From Stentor coeruleus (taxonomy: Eukaryota; Ciliophora; Heterotrichea; Heterotrichida; Stentoridae), in assembly GCA_001970955.1 (NCBI GenBank), contig MPUH01001223.1, positions 1-20,729 on the forward strand: a stretch of DNA of 20,729 nt. Direction: 5' to 3'. Of this stretch, positions 15,276-20,729 are shown piece after piece. A program made the translations under genes and the position numbers. A model generated the notes under the pieces. That model was given only the letters and a program-made list of their open reading frames with translations, made no database searches and was not told where the DNA came from. Within the stretch, counting starts at the first letter, position 1; each line of letters opens with the position of its first letter.

Positions 15276-17000
15276 CTAAGACTTTATTTTCCTAGCATTT
15301 TTATTCCGAGTACAGTTATTTTTCCTCTCTTTCAGTGAACTCTCGTTATTTTTTTGCATTAATACTGGCTTATAAGGGGTATTTTTAAACCTTAAAATAT
15401 TCGTTTTGACTGTGAAAAAACTTGACCTTTCGCTTTTGTTAAATTTACATGAAAAACTTTTACTCAAAGACTTAGGTGTATATTCCCCTGGTCCTGGAGA
15501 GTTCTCAGTAATTCTTTCTTTTTTACTTTTACCAATTGAGTACATTGGTGAGTTACTTTTAAGCGTTATTGAATATTCTCCAGGCCCAGGGACAATATCG
15601 ATTTTCAAATCTTTAGGCTTACCAGTCAAAGAGATTTTCGGTGAAGAGTTTGGTTTACTAATATAAAGTATTTCAGGGTTAGTATCTTGTTTAAAAAGTT
15701 CTTCTCTTTTAGATTTACCAAATGAGAATTTTGGTGAAGTGCTTCTTATTTTAGTGTCATAAGACAAAGGGCTTACATTAGAAGCTTTTATTTTTTCAAA
15801 TTTCTCAGCTTTTGGGATTGTAAAACTATTACTTGGTGAAACATTAAGACTATTGCTATATGAACCTGGACCTGGGTATATATTTTCTTTAACCCCAAAA
15901 CGAGGACTCATAATCCCCCCAATTTTACTTAATGTTGATGGAGGGTTATAACTTGGACCAGGGGATTGAGAATTTTGTATTAAACTCCGAGAAGTCCTTG
16001 TAAATGAATATTTCTGAGAATTATTACAAGAATCTGTATTGTAATCAGTAGGACCAGGATAAGCATTTCTTACAACATTAGGTCTTTTAGAATTTCCTAT
16101 AGAAAAAGCTGATGATTTAGGACGTGTTATAAAAGTTTCTGAAAAATACTGAGCTGGTCCTGGGGTGTTTGGTTTGATATCTTTAGGTTTTCCTATTATA
16201 AAAGCTGATGCTGTGTGGACTTTGGGTGTATTTGAATATGTTGTTGGTCCAGGTTCGGTTGAATGTATGGCAATTAGGTCTCCAAGTAAAAGTCTTTTAG
16301 CTTTGCCTATTTTACAAGTTGGACTATGTGTTTTAATTTCAGTATTGTAGTCACTGGGCCCTGGGGAGAGAATTTTTTTTTGGAATCTAGGACTGCGAGA
16401 TATAGAAAAAGTTGGAGAACTTTGACGTATTTCTGGATTATAACTTCCTGGACCTGGAGTGTTTAGTTTTGGGTTATCTTTTGGTTTTCCTATAAGAATA
16501 CTTGAATAAGAATGGGTTTGGATATGAGGATTGTAATCTCCAGGACCTGGACTTGGATATTGAATGAATAGTTCTTTGGTGCTTTTGGTAAATGATAACT
16601 CTGGGACTGAACTTAAAAAATTATTTTCATAGTCACCTGATCCTGGACTTAAATCGATAAGGTTTGAACGAGGACTTTTGCTTGAAGAATAATTTTCTTT
16701 GCCAGGAGTGTTTTTATTTGGGTTTGAAACTAGGCTCTTAGATGATTTTGTTATCCTTGTTGGGGATAAATTTCTCACTTCAATGGTTTTGTAGTTAATG
16801 ATCTTTATTTTAANAAAAGTTGATATTTTTGTGTTTTCTTTTGTGTTTTTTTTTATATTTTTTGTTATCCTTGTTGGGGATAAATTTCTCACTTCAATGG
16901 TTTTGTAGTTAATGATCTTTATTTTAACTGCTTTTTTATCAGCAATTGCCACTAGGCTATCTGGATATGGTTTTTCATCAAGGAATTTCAAGTCTCCCAT
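15276..17000 (-). CDS. PG-rich repeat (STPGR/SHIPPO, ODF3-like) microtubule-associated protein, with an assembly gap
   Basis: The product (574 residues as assembled) carries about a dozen repeats built on 'PGPGxY' followed by 15-20 residues and a 'SFSIGKxKR'-like stretch. Examples are YPSPGPGDYNP, NTPGPGSYNPEI, EPGPTTYS, YPGPTDYNTD, IYPGPGSYSNS, VPGPGEYSIT and SPGPGEYTPKS. This is the sperm-tail PG-rich repeat of the ODF3/CIMAP family, found on ciliary and other stable microtubules. Late repeats are partly degenerate (SPLSYDT, LYISKP). The protein is basic and likely extended. An N at 16814 interrupts codon 63, and the segment KIKIINYKTIEVRNLSPTRI occurs on both sides of it; the N-terminal 100 residues are therefore unreliable. 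The offset between copies is 114 bp, so the frame survives. The start ATG at 17000 follows AT-rich flank. A ciliary or cortical microtubule role is likely by family. Confidence 0.88.
   Translation of the reverse strand: MGDLKFLDEKPYPDSLVAIADKKAVKIKIINYKTIEVRNLSPTRITKNIKKNTKENTKISTFXKIKIINYKTIEVRNLSPTRITKSSKSLVSNPNKNTPGKENYSSSKSPRSNLIDLSPGSGDYENNFLSSVPELSFTKSTKELFIQYPSPGPGDYNPHIQTHSYSSILIGKPKDNPKLNTPGPGSYNPEIRQSSPTFSISRSPRFQKKILSPGPSDYNTEIKTHSPTCKIGKAKRLLLGDLIAIHSTEPGPTTYSNTPKVHTASAFIIGKPKDIKPNTPGPAQYFSETFITRPKSSAFSIGNSKRPNVVRNAYPGPTDYNTDSCNNSQKYSFTRTSRSLIQNSQSPGPSYNPPSTLSKIGGIMSPRFGVKENIYPGPGSYSNSLNVSPSNSFTIPKAEKFEKIKASNVSPLSYDTKIRSTSPKFSFGKSKREELFKQDTNPEILYISKPNSSPKISLTGKPKDLKIDIVPGPGEYSITLKSNSPMYSIGKSKKERITENSPGPGEYTPKSLSKSFSCKFNKSERSSFFTVKTNILRFKNTPYKPVLMQKNNESSLKERKNNCTRNKNARKIKS
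16746..16927. repeat. Direct repeat near single-N gap at 16814, inside the STPGR gene
   Basis: 16746-16813 (68 bp) is identical to 16860-16927. The N at 16814 follows copy 1, then 45 bp of unmatched, T-rich sequence precedes copy 2. This resembles the arrangement at 14131. It duplicates about 22 residues near the N-terminus of the encoded protein. Confidence 0.85.
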
Positions 17001-18196
17001 TAATTATTTATATAACGGAATGAATTTACCAACATTTTTACTTAAAACCAGTAATAAATTACTTTTATTTCCTGTTTTACACTATTTTTTAAATTAAAAT
17101 ACTCCCAGATTCTAACTTAAATATGATACACAAAAATCCAAATAATATAATCAGTCTTAATAAGCAATCACAATTATTATCATTAGTCTTAAGTAAATCA
17201 TATCAGCAGATATACGTTTGTCATATGAATTATATGAACTATTTGTCTTATTTCTATTTCACTTGACTCAGTTTTCATATTCAAGCAGTAGTTTCTCTTG
17301 CATAAAGCTGAATATTAACTTCTTCATCACATTTTTATCTTAAATAATCATTATAAACCTCTTATTGTTACAACTAAGATAAATGCAAGTGGAACTATAA
17401 AAAACCTATTTGAAATTTTGAGTAAAACTGGCTTAAAGTGATAGAGAGGGGTGCAAGTGGAACTATAAAAAACCTATTTGAAATTTTGAGTAAAACTGGC
17501 TTAAAGTGATAGAGAGGGGGAAAAAGTTCATAGATTGCTTGAATTTATAGTATAGGAAAGAAATATGAAGGTGAAAGGGGCTCTTATAAGTTATTATGTA
17601 TGAAAAATAGATTTTTCGATAGTTTTGATTAGATAGGTTATAGGATAGATCCATTTTATAGGAGAAGATATTTAAGTTTTGAATTTTGATATGAATTTTG
17701 ATATGGATTTTTAGCAGATTTTTTTAGTTCAGGATATTGTGAGGGTTGATATAATTAAAAATAAGAGGCTGGGCTTGTTTTTAGTTTTTTGAAAGAATAT
17801 TTAATTTGAGTGGGTTACTATTCAAAGATAGGGTGAGTGCTAAGGTAGGGATTTTTATAGAAGGAAGTCTTTGAGATTTATTATATAGTTTTAAGTGTTA
17901 AGGATTTTAGGTATGCTTTTATAGGAAATTTGATATCCATCCTCCCACATTTCCTACTCCATAATAACTAAACCTATCTCCTAACATTTTTCAAATCTCC
18001 CATTACCTTTCTATTTCCTATTTCCTTAATAATCATACACTGATCAATTACAATCAGTAATTCAACAAATTCAAAATTCCAACATTCTTTACACACTCCT
18101 CCAATAAATTCAAAATCATTTCTTCAAAAATCCAAAAAAAATTCATTAAACCTTTATTTACTTATACGAGAATATCATAAAATCCTCCTATAATTT
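17001..18196. other. Intergenic region with exact 68-bp tandem repeat and skew switch
   Basis: This is the 5' flank of the minus-strand STPGR gene on the left and of the first CxCaaX gene on the right. From about 17420 to 17930 the + strand is G-rich and C-poor (17521-17580: 16 G, 2 C), then it turns abruptly G-free near 17935 (17941-18000: 22 C, 0 G) up to the ATG at 18197. No gene is supported; the short minus-strand frame at 17463-17654 covers the tandem repeat and is rejected. Confidence 0.7.
17384..17519. repeat. Exact direct tandem repeat, 2 x 68 bp
   Basis: Copy 1 (17384-17451) and copy 2 (17452-17519) both start TGCAAGTGGAACTATAAAAA and end AGTGATAGAGAGGGG, with no difference seen and no N. 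It may be a real recent duplication, or another contig overlap joined without an N. Confidence 0.92.
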
Positions 18197-18772
18197 ATGG
18201 ACAAAAACTTAAATAAAAATACCAATCTGCATGTATCAAATCCATCTATAGACCCACTTTCCACAAGTTCTATGCGACTTGCTGAATCTTTATACAGCAG
18301 CATAGAAAGCGCTGATATCAGTATTCCAAGCAATGGGTCAAGTGCAGATTCTATAGATGTACAGATAATAAAAGGGAAAAACAAAGAAATCTTCGAGGCT
18401 CTTTCCGCTAGAATATCAACTTTTCTGTATTTCAATAATGATATTTTAAACAAGCCTTATGAATTTTATAAATATTCGCTTGTTGAACTAAATGATATAA
18501 AAAAAACTATAAGTGAATATGAAATCCAGCAAACTCAACTTGATGATAATGACAAGATTTGTATAGAAACTCTGCTTAAACATATAAATGATTTACATCT
18601 GAGATATGCTCATGAAATAAAAAATCTAGAAAGTAGTAGAAATGAATTGTCTTATATTGAAGCAGAAGAGACGGAATTGCATTCTAAGCTTAAATATATA
18701 GAAAATGAGATGTGCCGATTAATGAATGAAGATGATAGTGGTAAAATTACTTGCAAATGCGTTATATCGTAG
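18197..18772 (+). CDS. Coiled-coil protein with C-terminal CxCaaX prenylation tail (paralogue 1)
   Basis: The 191-residue product has a Ser-rich N-terminal third (about 10-55, including SLYSSIESADISIPSNGSS) and a long charged helical region (about 95-180) ending in EETELHSKLKYIENEMCRLM. Its last six residues are CKCVIS: CVIS is a good CaaX box for farnesylation, and the Cys two residues earlier could be palmitoylated, as in Ras-like tails. The protein is probably tethered to a membrane by its C-terminus. The gene at 20003 is a diverged paralogue with the same length, layout and tail. I do not recognise a family outside this pair. The ATG at 18197 follows 250 bp of G-free flank, which supports the start. 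There are no introns and no transmembrane segment. Confidence 0.82.
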   Translation: MDKNLNKNTNLHVSNPSIDPLSTSSMRLAESLYSSIESADISIPSNGSSADSIDVQIIKGKNKEIFEALSARISTFLYFNNDILNKPYEFYKYSLVELNDIKKTISEYEIQQTQLDDNDKICIETLLKHINDLHLRYAHEIKNLESSRNELSYIEAEETELHSKLKYIENEMCRLMNEDDSGKITCKCVIS

Positions 18773-20002
18773 ATAGAGTATGTATGATGTAATAAATTAT
18801 AGTAAATTTTACTAAATATTCAAATGGGATTAGAGAAGATTGGGATGATTTGTAAGATTTTGAGATTTTTTTATAGGTAATACGAGGAAGATATTTTTTA
18901 TGATGAAATTTTTTAGCTCTTAGTGGTAGCATATGGTTCTTAATTAAGTTTTAGTATATTTTTATTCTTAAATATAATACATAGGATTTCAGTATATTTT
19001 TTATTGTATAAAACATCTGAAATTTTTCATATGTTATAATATTCATTATATAGCTATTCCTATTTCTTAGCTGTAATAACTCTGAAATATAAATGACTTA
19101 AAGTATTATTTGAATTTGAAAAGATAAAATATTAGATATCAAAAGTATAAATTAACCTATTTATATTTATATAATTATCTAGATTTGTTCTTATAGTGTT
19201 TTTATTTCAAATTATATAACTTTAAAGTCAATAAAAAGTTCACTAAATTTACTTTATAGCTTTAAAGTATTTTTCTTCTTTATGCATTTGCATTTTTTTC
19301 CTTTAGTTAAATTTTTCCATAAAATATAGTAAATCATTCAAAATCTCTGACACCCTATAATTTTATGCTTACCCTATTAAAGTAAAATTATATACTATTA
19401 ATGATTAAAGAATTATATTTTAGCATGAAGCAAAACTAATCCAAGTAATGAAAAAAGTGATTATATACATACATTTTATGATTTCAGTTGATTTTGAATA
19501 AAAAACTATAATTTCAATATTTTCCACAATTAATTCCCTATTCCTTCCAGTTTATCTTTAATTCAAAATTTCTTTTACCCTTGCTTCTAACCCTAAATTA
19601 ATACTAATTTAGCATTATAAAACCTCTGTATTTCAATCAAAATCATTCAAAATACTCCTTCTTTTAAAAACTTCTAGTTTTTTTGAAATACCAACCCACA
19701 TCATTTAGAAACTCAACTTTGCATTCTATCTAATCCTAAACCCAACAATAAGCAACCCATTATCCTAAATCATATATTTTCTTCCAAATTTTTTGAAAAC
19801 TATTCATTCTCTAATATGATAACAGACATAAAATGTATATATAACTCAATCATTCCAACCAAATATCATCATCAAAAACCACTAACAAATCTTTATTACA
19901 CTAATACCAAAATCATTAAAAAAATAATAATCAACTGTTCTTTAAGGATTACCAAATTGTATAAAAAGTCAAGCTTAGTTTATTTTATAAATTACAAAAA
20001 GT
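18773..20002. other. Long AT-rich intergenic region between the two paralogues
   Basis: No gene is supported in these 1.2 kb. The first 130 bp are G-containing and C-poor (3' flank of the upstream gene), the middle is very AT-rich, and 19540-20002 is C/A-rich and almost G-free (5' flank of the next gene). The frame at 19816-20070 is low-complexity, overlaps the true start at 20003 and is rejected. Confidence 0.65.
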
Positions 20003-20569
20003 ATGTCAACAACAGAATCTCCACTAGTATCTTGTATGAAAGCTTCACAAATATCATCAAACTCACATAAAAAATCTTTAGAATCTATCTACGACAGTTT
20101 GTCAAGCTTAAATTTCAGTATATTGTCTAGTCAAATTTCAAGCGACTCCTGTTCTCCATCTCTAATAAAACAAAAAAACGAACAGATTAGGGATTTTATA
20201 AAAAATCGTATTACAGCTTTACATTACTTTTCCCAAGTTTTTACTACTGAGCTTGAGGAAGACACTGATGAAAATTTAATTACAGAATCTAATGTATCAA
20301 TCATTGAAAAAACTAAAGATGATAAACAAAATGATGAAAATCGATATGAAAACGTCGACTGTAAAATTTTATTAGAAGAAATTTATGGCCTTATGGAAAA
20401 TTATGAGAAAGAAAGAAAAAAACTTGAAGATGAAATTGTCGAAATCAATGCGCTTAATGAAGAAGAAGAAGATTTAGTGAAAAAACTTAAGTATTATGAG
20501 AATAAATTTGCAAACCTTGTTATGGAGAAGAAGTCAGAAAATGTAGGGTGTCGATGTGATATTTTTTAG
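20003..20569 (+). CDS. Coiled-coil protein with C-terminal CxCaaX tail (paralogue 2)
   Basis: The 188-residue product mirrors the gene at 18197. It has a Ser-rich N-terminus (SIYDSLSSLNFSILSSQISS), a shared motif before the first helix (IKQKNEQIRDFIKNRITALH against IKGKNKEIFEALSARISTFL), a Glu-rich insertion, and a coiled coil (about 115-180) ending EEEDLVKKLKYYENKFANLV. The tail is CRCDIF: a CaaX-type ending with Phe at X and the same extra Cys two residues upstream. Asp at the first 'a' position is less usual, so prenylation is likely but less sure than for paralogue 1. Identity between the two is low outside these blocks, so the duplication is old. The ATG at 20003 sits after a G-free flank and the context AAAAAGTATG. 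The function is unknown; membrane attachment is inferred. Confidence 0.82.
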   Translation: MSTTESPLVSCMKASQISSNSHKKSLESIYDSLSSLNFSILSSQISSDSCSPSLIKQKNEQIRDFIKNRITALHYFSQVFTTELEEDTDENLITESNVSIIEKTKDDKQNDENRYENVDCKILLEEIYGLMENYEKERKKLEDEIVEINALNEEEEDLVKKLKYYENKFANLVMEKKSENVGCRCDIF

Positions 20570-20729
20570 GCATATATTAACTTTGATTTTAAATAAAAGG
20601 AAAGGTTTTTATGTTGTTAGGAAACATTTGTCAAATAGGTTTTGTGGATTTGGCTAGTTTTTATACCTTGGCGATGACGAAAGTTATGATAAGTTATTTT
20701 ATAAAGCGAGGAAATACAAAAAAGTTCAT
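20570..20729. other. 3' flank of paralogue 2 to the window edge
   Basis: The sequence is G/T-rich and C-poor, as in other 3' flanks here. Nothing else is recognised. Confidence 0.5.

Noticed and set aside
15406-16350. Open frames on the + strand with repeated 'PGPG'-like residues.
   Set aside because: They are antisense shadows of the STPGR repeats; CCTGGTCCTGG reads Pro-Gly on both strands.
19581-19610. CTAACCCTAAA, resembling a telomeric repeat.
   Set aside because: There is one unit only, within a C-rich, G-free flank, so it is expected by composition.
19816-20070. Open frame overlapping the start of the second CxCaaX gene.
   Set aside because: It is low-complexity, overlaps the supported ATG at 20003 in another frame and lies in the G-free 5' flank.

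Overview
The window looks like macronuclear DNA of a heterotrich ciliate, most like Stentor. The DNA is AT-rich, all recognisable genes read with the standard code (TAA, TAG and TGA all act as stops), genes are almost intron-free, and one gene is split by a 15-nt GTA...TAG intron, a length characteristic of heterotrichs. The organism call is inference from these traits.

Layout. 1-200: 3' end of an EF-hand protein, probably a calcium-dependent protein kinase (+). 886-963: the 25-residue ribosomal protein eL41 (+). 1492-2319: prohibitin-1 (+). 2432-3301: stand-alone DUSP plus ubiquitin-like protein (-). 3847-6002: replicative DNA ligase I with two PIP-like boxes (+). 6991-9609: long coiled-coil protein with an axonemal dynein light-chain-like motif, spliced across a 15-nt intron that rebuilds an EF-hand (+). 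10018-11787: glutathionylspermidine/trypanothione synthetase-like enzyme whose amidase nucleophile reads Ser (+). 11897-12850: Ser/Lys-rich coiled-coil protein (+). 13500-13571: a tRNA with an odd anticodon arm (-), with a decayed tRNA-like copy near 13081-13147. 14556-15251: MGC-start, probably dually acylated protein (-). 15276-17000: PG-rich (STPGR/SHIPPO) repeat protein (-), ending 24 bp from the next start. 18197-18772 and 20003-20569: two paralogous short coiled-coil proteins with C-terminal CxCaaX tails (+).

The genes do not form one pathway. They mix housekeeping functions (ligase I, eL41, prohibitin, tRNA) with probable ciliary or cortical parts (dynein-light-chain-like protein, STPGR protein, acylated and prenyl-tailed proteins) and thiol-polyamine metabolism.

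Two cross-cutting patterns matter. First, the five single-N gaps (3478, 6157, 9927, 14131, 16814) all sit beside near-identical direct repeats of about 68-165 bp, best read as unmerged overlapping contig ends; one falls inside the STPGR gene and one duplicates the start of the synthetase gene. Second, non-coding DNA is strongly strand-asymmetric: 5' flanks of genes are nearly G-free on the sense strand and 3' flanks nearly C-free, so gene boundaries can be seen from base skew alone. I found no single new multi-gene system; the strongest lineage-specific candidates are the CxCaaX pair and the Cys-to-Ser synthetase.
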